Shown: positions 1-8,502 of the stretch, piece after piece | Layout of the letters: each line of letters begins with the position of its first letter | Numbering within the stretch: the first letter of the stretch is position 1 | NCBI GenBank assembly: GCA_965230625.1 | Contig: CBDDLL010000001.1 | Span: 3,162,001 to 3,226,000, forward strand | Source: Saccharicrinis sp965230625 | GTDB taxonomy: Bacteria > Bacteroidota > Bacteroidia > Bacteroidales > Marinilabiliaceae | Length of the DNA: 64,000 bases | Direction of reading: 5' to 3' | Notes under the pieces: generated by a model | Database searches by the model: none | What the model saw: only the letters and a program-made list of their open reading frames with translations | What the model was told of the DNA's origin: nothing | Program-made: the position numbers and the translations under genes

Positions 1-8
1 TCATTTTA

Positions 9-770
9 TTATCCATTGTATTGTCCGTCTTTATACCACGAGCTTACTTTTGTAGTAATCTTTTTAAAAAATAACTCTTCCTCCGATGGTTTCCTACTAT
101 CTTCATACCAAGGTAAATGCCTGGCAATATATTTACCTCCCGTTCGGAATGTTTTGCTCCATTGCTGATTAAATGTATTCGGCCTGTAAAGTGCAAAAGT
201 AGTATCTATTTTAGCCTTATAAATATCTTTTTCAACTTCGTTTTCCCAAAATTTGCTTTCCCATTCAATCACTTCATTTTTTCTATCATAATGATCCGGT
301 AAATCATCTATTTTAAGTCCAAAACCAACTTTTTTTATATCAGGATATTTATCCATCATATACTTGAAATATTTCACAACATCATTTGGGCATTCCTCGA
401 CTGGTATTATGTCCGGGTCTGTTAACACATAAAACTGGTTTGTAAACCACATTTGAACATGCGTAATCCATAATGCTTTATGTCCGACATTATCGGTTAG
501 TCTAAAAATGGTATATGGAATTTTTTTATAAAAATCAAGCAGGGGAGGGTAGGTGGAGGCATTATCAATGATATATATATTTTTCATTCCCGCTTTTTCT
601 AACCATTCCAATTGTACTTTAAGATAATCCAATCGGTTATAATTGTTAATGATAACCGGTACATTTTGCCATGTTGTATACGGCTTGCTAAACATTACCT
701 TTATTTTTGCCATTAACCGGAATAATTTGTTGTGGCTGTTTTTTACGCCGGGTTTAATCGTGAAGTTCAT
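9..770 (-). CDS. Glycosyltransferase, GT-A fold (family 2-like)
   Basis: Predicted cytoplasmic glycosyltransferase that adds one sugar during surface-polysaccharide synthesis; donor and acceptor are unknown. The 253-residue protein opens its catalytic domain with VPVIINNYNR (about residues 37-46) and has a metal/nucleotide-binding DPD triad in LTDPDIIP (118-120), as in GT2-like GT-A enzymes. No membrane segment is evident. It is the last complete gene of the leftward polysaccharide locus, 22 bp after the next glycosyltransferase. An ATG on the minus strand at 4..2 could begin another gene that leaves the window. The family call is firm; specificity is not readable. Confidence 0.82.
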   Translation of the reverse strand: MNFTIKPGVKNSHNKLFRLMAKIKVMFSKPYTTWQNVPVIINNYNRLDYLKVQLEWLEKAGMKNIYIIDNASTYPPLLDFYKKIPYTIFRLTDNVGHKALWITHVQMWFTNQFYVLTDPDIIPVEECPNDVVKYFKYMMDKYPDIKKVGFGLKIDDLPDHYDRKNEVIEWESKFWENEVEKDIYKAKIDTTFALYRPNTFNQQWSKTFRTGGKYIARHLPWYEDSRKPSEEELFFKKITTKVSSWYKDGQYNG

Positions 771-792
771 GTCAACGAATTATCGCCAATTA

Positions 793-1806
793 CTACGAAC
801 TAGTACTGGTGAATATTAACTTTTTTATGAGCCCCATAGCCTTTCGACTATAGGACAACTGTCTTGTTTTTAACGCTGTTAAAAGAGATTTCTTACATTC
901 CTGCTTTTTATGATCATTCAATAAGCTAACCATATATTTATTAGCAAACCAACCGTGAAATTTATCAATATTTAAATGTGAAATATCCCAGTTGTTACTC
1001 ATGTAGTCAAGTTTGGGTGTATCTCTATCAACATAAGTTTGCAAATAATGCGGCAATCGAGTTTGAATACATAAAAACTTCAAAATATTTTGCTGCTCTT
1101 TATTGAAGGCATCAAAACCTTCGCCAAAGGATTTGGAATTGCCATGTTGTCGGAAGTGGGCAATAGTTTCTTTCAACCGAACCACTTTCTTCTGTCCAAA
1201 CTTACATAAGTGACGCATCCAGAGCTCATTATCGAAAACATACCTGAGTGATTCATTAATATCACCCAATGCTTTTAATACAGATGCGGCGTAAAAAGTT
1301 CCCGGTTGGTTCATTTCAATGTTCAACAATGTATCCGTAGCTGATTTTTTTAGTCCCATTCGATAAGTGTGACTGGTTTTATTATTTCCTTCCCAAAAGC
1401 AACGAGTATAACCACAAAAAACCTGACCCTGTGGATTTTTACACCAGGCCTTAGCTAAAGCAAAAAGTGCACCGGGTTCCAGATAATCATCACTGTTGAT
1501 CCAGTTGATAAGATGATTTTCTTGTTGATTTGTTGATTCGTTAGTTTGTTTATTTGAGAATATCCAATGCAAACCTTTATTGATGGCATCAGCCTGTCCA
1601 TTATCCGGTTCGCTAATCCAGTAGCTAAGGCTATCCTTATATTTCTTGATTACGTCAAGCGTATTATCCGTACTTCCCCCATCCAAAATAATATATTCGA
1701 GATTGGGGTAGTTTTGGTCCAGGATTGATTTGATCGTTTGTTCAATGTATTGTCCCTGGTTAAAGCTTGGTGTGATTACGGATATTTTAGGATAGTGTTT
1801 ATTCAT
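793..1806 (-). CDS. Glycosyltransferase family 2
   Basis: Family 2 inverting glycosyltransferase of 337 residues, probably acting at the inner face of the membrane. The N terminus carries ISVITPSFNQGQYI (residues 8-21), then LDGGSTDNT and the DXD-like NSDD, in the canonical GT2 order. Between these lies a polar low-complexity stretch (NKQTNESTNQQENH, about residues 86-99) that ordinary GT2 proteins do not need. It is encoded by a CAACAAATCAACAAG-type tract resembling the spacer DNA elsewhere in this locus. The start overlaps the end of the upstream SGNH-like gene by 8 bp, so translational coupling is likely. Confidence 0.87.
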   Translation of the reverse strand: MNKHYPKISVITPSFNQGQYIEQTIKSILDQNYPNLEYIILDGGSTDNTLDVIKKYKDSLSYWISEPDNGQADAINKGLHWIFSNKQTNESTNQQENHLINWINSDDYLEPGALFALAKAWCKNPQGQVFCGYTRCFWEGNNKTSHTYRMGLKKSATDTLLNIEMNQPGTFYAASVLKALGDINESLRYVFDNELWMRHLCKFGQKKVVRLKETIAHFRQHGNSKSFGEGFDAFNKEQQNILKFLCIQTRLPHYLQTYVDRDTPKLDYMSNNWDISHLNIDKFHGWFANKYMVSLLNDHKKQECKKSLLTALKTRQLSYSRKAMGLIKKLIFTSTSS

Positions 1807-2680
1807 GAACTTGATTCAAAAGTATGGGTAAAAATTGTTGGGCTACATCAGGCGATAAATGTACACCATCTGTGGTTTTACATCCAGAGGCTTTTAAATG
1901 TGAAACTTGAGGCCATGTATAATTAATTTTATGTCTTACAAAACGATAGTAGTTTGAACCTAATAATAAGGAATCACAGGGCATTTCAAAAAGAATGACT
2001 TTAGATCCTTGTTTTTCAAAATATTGAATGTAGTGGTTGATTTTTTCTGCGGCTTTTTCCCAATTCCAATTTTCCAACACCCTGTTATGATTAAGGATTA
2101 TTTTATCGAGGTTATGTTTTTTTAAGTTTACATTAGTTTTATCTTCCTGAAAAGAAGGGGTAATCGATTCTGAATGATCCTTTGGGGTTTTGAATATTGC
2201 AATTAATCTGCTTCGAACACCAAAATAGATATATTGGATAAATGTAATCGGTTTGTATTGAGGTTGCATTCCAATAAAGGTGGATTTAATCCTTGTGATG
2301 CCAGGTATAAAATAGGATGAAGCAAAATTTTCCCTTTCGAAGCGGTGCAAAACATTACTTTCTATTAAGAGGTATTTTGGAATATGATTGGATTGTTTAA
2401 TAATTTCTAAACCTTCATATATGCTTAATCCACCCAGGGCCAAATTATATACGCTGTCTTTATAAGGATTTTGATTGATGGACATGCGATATGCCATCGA
2501 AGATCCAACGATGAGTGTATTCCAGTTATTTTGTTCATTTGAATACAAGTAATTACCAACTAAACGATCATTGTTTTCCCACTGAGAGATACTCTTTGAA
2601 GGCCATTGGATGGATTGCGTTAAGGTTAACCAACCTGCGAGAAACACTATAAAAAATAGAAGTGCTTTTTTTATCATCAA
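1799..2680 (-). CDS. SGNH-like membrane-anchored protein, likely MBOAT partner
   Basis: Probable envelope-facing esterase or acyltransferase of 293 residues. One N-terminal hydrophobic segment (about 5-22) is followed by a soluble domain. Block I of the SGNH fold is visible as IVGSSMAYR (Ser at 60-61), and a C-terminal DGVHLSPD (Asp271, His274) matches the catalytic Asp-x-x-His of SGNH/GDSL enzymes. The start overlaps the MBOAT stop in a 4-bp ATGA. In alginate and D-alanyl acylation systems, MBOAT proteins work with an SGNH-like extracytoplasmic partner (AlgJ/AlgX, DltD), so transfer of an acyl group onto the polymer is the best inference. Sequence similarity to those named partners is not obvious. 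Confidence 0.62.
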   Translation of the reverse strand: MMIKKALLFFIVFLAGWLTLTQSIQWPSKSISQWENNDRLVGNYLYSNEQNNWNTLIVGSSMAYRMSINQNPYKDSVYNLALGGLSIYEGLEIIKQSNHIPKYLLIESNVLHRFERENFASSYFIPGITRIKSTFIGMQPQYKPITFIQYIYFGVRSRLIAIFKTPKDHSESITPSFQEDKTNVNLKKHNLDKIILNHNRVLENWNWEKAAEKINHYIQYFEKQGSKVILFEMPCDSLLLGSNYYRFVRHKINYTWPQVSHLKASGCKTTDGVHLSPDVAQQFLPILLNQVHE

Positions 2681-4095
2681 AACTGAAAATATATAAAGTC
2701 TTGCGGCGATCCACTATTAAGTAGTAATAACAGCAGTAATAAGCCTAAGGCAACTGGTTTTATTTTATTTATTGATACTGTAAATTTATCCTTTATGGCA
2801 TAATGAATATGGTACAATACAAGAGGGAAAGCGTATGTAAGGATATACAAATAAGTTAACCTGTCATTGAAAACATCAACGTTATTAAAAAATGCTTTAA
2901 AGAACAATATAACATGCTTAAAATCCGGAAATTTAAACAGCAACCAGGCCAATGAAACAATACAAAATACCATTATGGTTTTTATAACTTTTACAATTGG
3001 ATTGTAGGTTTTAATTTTTACCCATTTTAAATCATTTAAAAAGCGCTCTATGGCTAACAAAATTCCATGGGTCAAACCCCATATCAAATAACTCCAAGCT
3101 GCCCCATGCCAAAGCCCACCAAGCCCCATAACTACCATAAGGTTTATATATGTTCGGACTTTTCCTTTTTTGTTTCCTCCTAAGGGAATGTATAAATATT
3201 CTTTTAAAAAAGAAGATAATGAAATATGCCACCTTTTCCAGAATTCGGAAAAACTGGAAGCTATATAAGGAAAGTTAAAGTTTTGTGGAATTTTGTAGCC
3301 AAACATAGCTGAAAGTCCAATAGCTATTAAAGAATAACCTGCAAAATCAGCAAAAATTTGTGCAGAGTAAGCAAAAACCAATAATAACAAGTGTGTACTT
3401 GATAATCGTTGAAAATAGGGATAGGTTAATTCAAAGGTAAAATCCTTTAGGTTATCGGCAATTACCATTTTAAGAAAGTACCCAACTATTAGTTGGGATA
3501 TTACAGTATCCCAATCTATATTTTTAAAGTATTTAGGTTTTATTTGGGAAAAAAAGTCGTGCGCTTTAACAATAGGGCCTGCCACCAACTGAGGGAAAAG
3601 GGATATAAATAATGAGGTATGTGTAAAGTGGTCGAAAAATGAAACAGATTTTTTACTCTCTTCAGATAGCCTGTTGTCGTGCCTGAAAGTATCTATAACT
3701 AGACTAATGCCTTGAAAAGTAAAGAAAGAAATTCCAATTGGTAGTGGGATCGCAAGTAATATATCTAGTGTTTCTTGATTTGAATTGAAAAGCGTTTTTC
3801 CAATTAATCCGGCATACTTAAACGTTGCGAGAATAACTAGGTTTAAAACAACAGTAACTACTGCAAATAATCGTTGCGAATTACTAAACTTTGCATGACT
3901 TACTTTGTAGCTGCCTAATGTATTGATAAATATCGAAAATATAAGTAATAATAAAAGGTAAGGGTGGTTCCATGCATAAAACACAAAACTGGCACCAATT
4001 AAAGTAATCGACTGAAATTTGCGCAAAAAAGGTAGGTAATATATGCCAAATGTAATTATAACCAAGTAAATAAAAGGGATAGAGTTAAAAAGCAT
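2677..4095 (-). CDS. MBOAT family O-acyltransferase (AlgI/DltB-like)
   Basis: Polytopic membrane-bound O-acyltransferase of 472 residues, expected to pass acyl groups across the inner membrane for polysaccharide acylation. The family signature FWKRWHISL (His290) and the catalytic histidine in LWHGAAW (His330) are both present. PLGGNKKG (about 305-312) is the usual loop before the catalytic region, and many hydrophobic helices flank it. The gene overlaps the sugar acyltransferase gene upstream by 11 bp and the SGNH-like gene downstream by 4 bp. This puts three acylation-type genes in one translationally coupled block. The acyl donor and target sugar cannot be told from sequence. Confidence 0.92.
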   Translation of the reverse strand: MLFNSIPFIYLVIITFGIYYLPFLRKFQSITLIGASFVFYAWNHPYLLLLLIFSIFINTLGSYKVSHAKFSNSQRLFAVVTVVLNLVILATFKYAGLIGKTLFNSNQETLDILLAIPLPIGISFFTFQGISLVIDTFRHDNRLSEESKKSVSFFDHFTHTSLFISLFPQLVAGPIVKAHDFFSQIKPKYFKNIDWDTVISQLIVGYFLKMVIADNLKDFTFELTYPYFQRLSSTHLLLLVFAYSAQIFADFAGYSLIAIGLSAMFGYKIPQNFNFPYIASSFSEFWKRWHISLSSFLKEYLYIPLGGNKKGKVRTYINLMVVMGLGGLWHGAAWSYLIWGLTHGILLAIERFLNDLKWVKIKTYNPIVKVIKTIMVFCIVSLAWLLFKFPDFKHVILFFKAFFNNVDVFNDRLTYLYILTYAFPLVLYHIHYAIKDKFTVSINKIKPVALGLLLLLLLLNSGSPQDFIYFQF

Positions 4096-4720
4096 TGCGG
4101 TTACTTTTAATTATTTTACCAGGTATTCCAACCACCGTAACATTATCAGGAATATTTTTATTGATCATCGCTCCAGCACCAACAACTACATTATTGCCAA
4201 TTTTTACATCTGGCAACACACAGGCATTAGCTCCAACAAAAGTATTGTTGCCAACTGTTGTTCGTCCTAGGATTCTAGCACCAGGTGCAACCTCCACAAA
4301 ATCACCAATCCTTGCATCGTGATGAATGGAGGCATGTACATTTATTAAGCTTCCCTTTCCAATAGATACATTGTTTGCTATAAATGTATGATGCATTACA
4401 TTTAGTCCTGTTTCTAATATGCAATGTTTTCCAATTCTGGCTGAATTCGCATAAACAGAGGTGCAAATCCCACCCAAATTATTTAATTTTGTATAGATTA
4501 TTTTACGGTTTTTTGGCGTGCCTAATCCTAAAATATAATGCGTATTGACATTAAAATGAGATTTAGCTTCTTCAATAGATCTAAGAACTTGATATTTGTT
4601 CAAAACTTTACTTTCCATATTACGGGTTACATCATCAAAGAAAGTAATTGGTGATACAGTATTTTCTTCAAGAATTTGTAAAACCTCAATGGCATGTCCT
4701 TGTGCTCCTGCAATTAGCAT
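4085..4720 (-). CDS. NeuD/PglD-like sugar acyltransferase (left-handed beta helix)
   Basis: Acyl-CoA-dependent sugar N- or O-acyltransferase of 211 residues. The N terminus MLIAGAQGHAIEVL is the Rossmann-like nucleotide-sugar pocket of the NeuD/PglD family. The rest is hexapeptide-repeat beta helix with IHHDARIGD near residue 130, where PglD-type enzymes keep their catalytic histidine. It overlaps the DegT aminotransferase upstream by 7 bp. That pairing is typical of making N-acetylated amino-deoxy sugars such as 4-acetamido-4,6-dideoxyhexoses, so it may acetylate the amine the aminotransferase installs. O-acetylation is the alternative. Confidence 0.83.
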   Translation of the reverse strand: MLIAGAQGHAIEVLQILEENTVSPITFFDDVTRNMESKVLNKYQVLRSIEEAKSHFNVNTHYILGLGTPKNRKIIYTKLNNLGGICTSVYANSARIGKHCILETGLNVMHHTFIANNVSIGKGSLINVHASIHHDARIGDFVEVAPGARILGRTTVGNNTFVGANACVLPDVKIGNNVVVGAGAMINKNIPDNVTVVGIPGKIIKSNRNAF

Positions 4721-5814
4721 GAAGAAAATTGGTCGATTAATTTACAAATTAGCTTAACATCCTTTTCTTTAAGGTCATCAAAAATAGGAAGGCATAAAAC
4801 TTTTTTACTTACCTCTTTAGCAAAGGGTAAGCTTTGTGAGGATTCCAGGCTTGAGTATGTAGAAAACTCGCTTATTAATGGATAAAAATATCTACGTGCA
4901 TAATAACCGTTATTTTTTAGGAAATTATATAATTCATCTCTAGATTTACTATATTGTTCCTGGTTCACCAGAATAGGTGCATAAGCATAGTTCCAATCCA
5001 GTGTTTCGTTTGGGACTTGTAACTGAATTCCTTCTATATTATTCAATAATTGCTTATATAATTCAAAAGCTAATTTCCGGCCGTTAATGTTTTGCTCAAA
5101 GTATTTAAGCTGAAGAACTCCTAATGCTGCCTGGAACTCGTTCATTTTTGCATTTATACCAGGACCAACTACTGTAACTTCATCTGCGAAACCAAAGTTT
5201 TTAAGATGATCAATTCGTCTTTTAGTCTTTTCATCATGACAAATGATAGCGCCTCCTTCAAATGTATTAAAAACCTTTGTGGCATGAAAACTTAATATGG
5301 ATAAATCGCCATAATTTAAAATGGATATATTATTTTCTTTTACTCCAAAGGCATGGGCAGCATCATAGATAAGCTTTAGGCCATACCTGTCACATATATC
5401 TTGTAATTCTTGATGCTTGCACGGAAACCCATAAACATGTACAGGTAATATGGCTGTAGTTTTTGGGGTAATTTTTCCCTCAACAATTTTAGGATCAAGA
5501 CCAAACTTATTATCAATGTCGGCAAAAACCGGCTTGATTCCATTCCAATGCAAAGCATGGCTTGTGGCCACAAACGAATAAGGCGTTGTTATAACTTCAC
5601 CGGTAATACGTAATGTTTGCAATGCTGTAATAAGAGCTAATGTACCATTGGAAAATAGGGATATATACGGAACACCTAAAAAGTCGGCTAGCATCTTTTC
5701 AAGTTGTTGATGGTATTTTCCATTATTGGTTAACCATTTGCTTTGCCAAATATCTTTAAGATATTTTTCAAATTCTTCAAAGGGAGGTAATGATGGTTGC
5801 GTTACGTAAAGCAT
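4714..5814 (-). CDS. DegT/DnrJ/EryC1/StrS sugar aminotransferase
   Basis: PLP-dependent aminotransferase of 366 residues that converts a nucleotide keto-sugar into an amino-sugar. The cofactor lysine sits in SFHATKVFNTFEGG (Lys180), and YDAAHAFG (Asp151) holds the pyridine nitrogen; both are diagnostic. SFHATK-type active sites occur in VioA/WecE-like enzymes acting on dTDP-4-keto sugars, but substrate assignment from this alone is weak. The product is probably acetylated by the overlapping downstream gene. No nucleotidyltransferase or dehydratase (RmlA/RmlB type) is in the window, so the keto-sugar must come from elsewhere or beyond the left edge. Confidence 0.9.
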   Translation of the reverse strand: MLYVTQPSLPPFEEFEKYLKDIWQSKWLTNNGKYHQQLEKMLADFLGVPYISLFSNGTLALITALQTLRITGEVITTPYSFVATSHALHWNGIKPVFADIDNKFGLDPKIVEGKITPKTTAILPVHVYGFPCKHQELQDICDRYGLKLIYDAAHAFGVKENNISILNYGDLSILSFHATKVFNTFEGGAIICHDEKTKRRIDHLKNFGFADEVTVVGPGINAKMNEFQAALGVLQLKYFEQNINGRKLAFELYKQLLNNIEGIQLQVPNETLDWNYAYAPILVNQEQYSKSRDELYNFLKNNGYYARRYFYPLISEFSTYSSLESSQSLPFAKEVSKKVLCLPIFDDLKEKDVKLICKLIDQFSSC

Positions 5815-5833
5815 AAGTTGTTATTTTACCCTG

Positions 5834-7036
5834 TTAAGTAGAGCTATAAAGTTTTATATATTTATCAGAAACTGAATCCCAATTGGCTTCTTCGATAGCC
5901 ATTTTACGAATTAGGTTCGGATTAAATTTGTTAATATTTTTATTTGCAGTATTAATAGTTTCTAAAAGGTTATCTGCGGTTTGATTAATAAGATAGCCAT
6001 TTACTCCACTTATAATGAAATCACTTGCACACCCTGTCTTAGTAGAAAGAACTGGGGTGCCGCAATAAAGTGATTCTATTATGGTTTGTCCGTAAGCTTC
6101 CTCATCAGAGAACGATAAGAAAAAGTCAATCGAATTATAAAATAAAGTTAAGAACTTAAATTGCTTTATTTCTCCTAGATTTATATATCTTTTAGAATCC
6201 TTAATGTCAAGATTTCCTGTTCCGAACGAGACAACAAAAATATCTTTTAATTTTGGTGTTTCATTTAATATTCTGGCAAACTTATTTAATCCTTTGACAT
6301 CTCTATTTATATTACTCGAACCTACGCCAATTATTAGCTTATTTTGAGGTATGCCCAAATTTTCTTTGTTTAAACTACGATTTGACAGAATTCTATATTT
6401 ATCATTGTCTGTTGCTAAACCAATTAGATTAATACTCTTAGCTAATTTACCAAGAGTACTTTCTGAAACTTTTTTAAGCATATATTGGCTAGTACATACC
6501 ATATGAACATGATTCTTTTTAAAAAAATCTACCTTAGCCTCAAAGTTTTTACTTATAAAATCCTTACTATTATAATATCTAACCTGAGGACATAACGAAC
6601 ATTCTTCCTTATATTTATTACAACCATGTGGATAATGACACCCTCCTGTTATGGGATTAAAATCATGTAAAGTCCAAACTATTTTCTGACCATTTATATC
6701 AGAATTATGGAAATCGATACAGTCACTAACCCAATGTAAATGAATTATGTCAAATTGATTGGTTAAAACCAAAGGGTAAAGAGGTTTTCCAATAGAAATA
6801 TGTTCCCCAGATTGTATCTTCTTTTGTATTTTGCTTACACCTTGAGCATATTTTTTTGTTGCTATCTTTTGTATAATGTTTTTAGGGTATTCAATTTTTG
6901 ATATAGCATTGTTGATATTTGATTTCGATGTGAAATAAACTTCTTTTTGATTAGAACTTATACCTTCATATATTTTTAATGCAGCCGAACCAGCTCCACC
7001 TTTTTCTGTTGAAGTTATGTGAACAATGCGGGTCAT
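5834..7036 (-). CDS. Glycosyltransferase family 4 (GT-B), cysteine-cluster type
   Basis: Retaining GT-B glycosyltransferase of 400 residues. It starts RIVHITSTEKGGAGSAA, a typical GT4 N-terminal strand and glycine loop. The C-terminal nucleotide-sugar site is EEAYGQTIIESLYCGTPV, with the paired glutamates of the GT4 EX7E motif. Around residues 129-155 there is a cysteine-rich HYPHGCNKY...CSLCPQ segment seen in a subgroup of WcaC-like surface-polysaccharide transferases; a metal-binding or structural role is possible. Its stop lies 19 bp before the DegT gene, and its start overlaps the preceding gene by 4 bp. Confidence 0.87.
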   Translation of the reverse strand: MTRIVHITSTEKGGAGSAALKIYEGISSNQKEVYFTSKSNINNAISKIEYPKNIIQKIATKKYAQGVSKIQKKIQSGEHISIGKPLYPLVLTNQFDIIHLHWVSDCIDFHNSDINGQKIVWTLHDFNPITGGCHYPHGCNKYKEECSLCPQVRYYNSKDFISKNFEAKVDFFKKNHVHMVCTSQYMLKKVSESTLGKLAKSINLIGLATDNDKYRILSNRSLNKENLGIPQNKLIIGVGSSNINRDVKGLNKFARILNETPKLKDIFVVSFGTGNLDIKDSKRYINLGEIKQFKFLTLFYNSIDFFLSFSDEEAYGQTIIESLYCGTPVLSTKTGCASDFIISGVNGYLINQTADNLLETINTANKNINKFNPNLIRKMAIEEANWDSVSDKYIKLYSST

Positions 7037-8502
7037 TTTAAATCTTTTATTTTACGAGCTGGATTTCCCGCGACTAATGTAAAGGGCTGTACGTCTTTTG
7101 TCACAACACTGCCTGCTCCTATAATTGCCCCGTTACCAATTTCTACACCTTTTAATATTATACAGTTTAACCCTATCCAAACATCATCTCCTATAATAAT
7201 ATCTCTACAGTTAACCATTGACCAGTCTTTAGGATTATTACAATAGGTATCATAAAAATCTTGTTTTCTATTTAATATATCTATATTGTGCCCATCATTA
7301 TCCATTATTGTACATCCCCATGAAATCCATACATTATTACCTATGATTATTTTTTTTGCACAAATTAAAGTTGAAGGATTTATTTTTGTACTATACCCAA
7401 TTGAAATCTCAACTTGCGGTCTTTCACAAACAATTCTTCCTTTAATCTCTGTAAAGTGACCTATATTAATATTACTTGTGCTGTAAAAGCCCTCATAATT
7501 CACATGGTTAATTCTTGTATTAAATCCCTTTTGAATACATTTAGGTGTACCAGTATTGTATGCATTAACTCTTTGCTTAAATATTAGTTTTTTAATTATT
7601 TTTTTAATATATAAAACAAATTTATGTTTGGAACTTTTATTGGTATTTGTAAAGTTATTGAGAACTTTTAAGTTTACTCTATCAGGTAATTTAGAATAAT
7701 AGAAAAATTCATTAAGTGATTGCTGCGAATTATTACTACTAATAGAACAATTTTCGCCAGTTCCATCTAGTCCTATATTTTTCGAATAGGATTTTGAAGT
7801 GCTAATGCAATAGCAATTTGAAATAAATATTTGAGAGTGCCACTTTACTGCCCATGTCCTTTTTTTTTCATGTAAATTATCTAAAAGCTGTATGTTTGGA
7901 GATAATCTAAAATGATCAAAATTAGTTAAATCTTTATTTGAGAGTTTATCTAATAGTTCACTTGTATTATCATTGTAATTATCCCAAGCTCTTTTCCAGG
8001 TGCCCCATCCCCAACAAAACATAGTCTTAGAAAAATAGTATAAAGGTAATTTTTTTTCATGTTTAGGATGGTATGCATTAATATGCATTACTTCTGCATT
8101 GTTCTCATATTTGATAAGAGAATAGTTTAAATAGTAAAGAAAACTTTTAGATGTAATAATATCATCCTCTAAAACAATTATCTTCTCGTGTTTATTAATA
8201 ACTTTGGTTACACCATCAATAATGGATTGAGCTAATCCTTTATTTTGATTTGACTCGTAAATTATAACTTCTTTGCACCATTTCTTTTTTTTTACAATAT
8301 CTCTTGTTGCTTGAATCTTTAGCAAGTCATCTTTTGAAGAATTTAATTTTGGACCATCGCAATAAATATAAAGGGTTGATAAGTTGGATAATCTATTATT
8401 AGCTAATGCCTCAAGCGTTTGTTCTGTATGCAAAGGCCTGCTATAAACAAAAAGTACAATGGGTGCTAAGTTATCTATAACCTTTCTATCTAGTTTGTTC
8501 AT
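7033..8502 (-). CDS. Bifunctional glycosyltransferase-hexapeptide acetyltransferase
   Basis: Apparent natural fusion of 489 residues. The first 300 or so form a GT-A domain: PIVLFVYSRPLHTEQTLEAL, then the acidic metal-binding VLEDDI and the aromatic CWGWGTWKRAW typical of GNT-I/GT2-like sugar transferases. From about residue 330 to the end there is a left-handed beta-helix acetyltransferase, ending WIGLNCIILKGVEIGNGAIIG...AGNPARKI as in WcaF/CatB-type enzymes. The domains are joined in one frame with no start between them. The frame could begin at 8571, but MNKLDRK at 8502 is preferred because it gives a 17-bp rather than 86-bp overlap with the upstream gene. It probably both adds and acetylates a sugar (inference). 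Confidence 0.82.
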   Translation of the reverse strand: MNKLDRKVIDNLAPIVLFVYSRPLHTEQTLEALANNRLSNLSTLYIYCDGPKLNSSKDDLLKIQATRDIVKKKKWCKEVIIYESNQNKGLAQSIIDGVTKVINKHEKIIVLEDDIITSKSFLYYLNYSLIKYENNAEVMHINAYHPKHEKKLPLYYFSKTMFCWGWGTWKRAWDNYNDNTSELLDKLSNKDLTNFDHFRLSPNIQLLDNLHEKKRTWAVKWHSQIFISNCYCISTSKSYSKNIGLDGTGENCSISSNNSQQSLNEFFYYSKLPDRVNLKVLNNFTNTNKSSKHKFVLYIKKIIKKLIFKQRVNAYNTGTPKCIQKGFNTRINHVNYEGFYSTSNINIGHFTEIKGRIVCERPQVEISIGYSTKINPSTLICAKKIIIGNNVWISWGCTIMDNDGHNIDILNRKQDFYDTYCNNPKDWSMVNCRDIIIGDDVWIGLNCIILKGVEIGNGAIIGAGSVVTKDVQPFTLVAGNPARKIKDLK

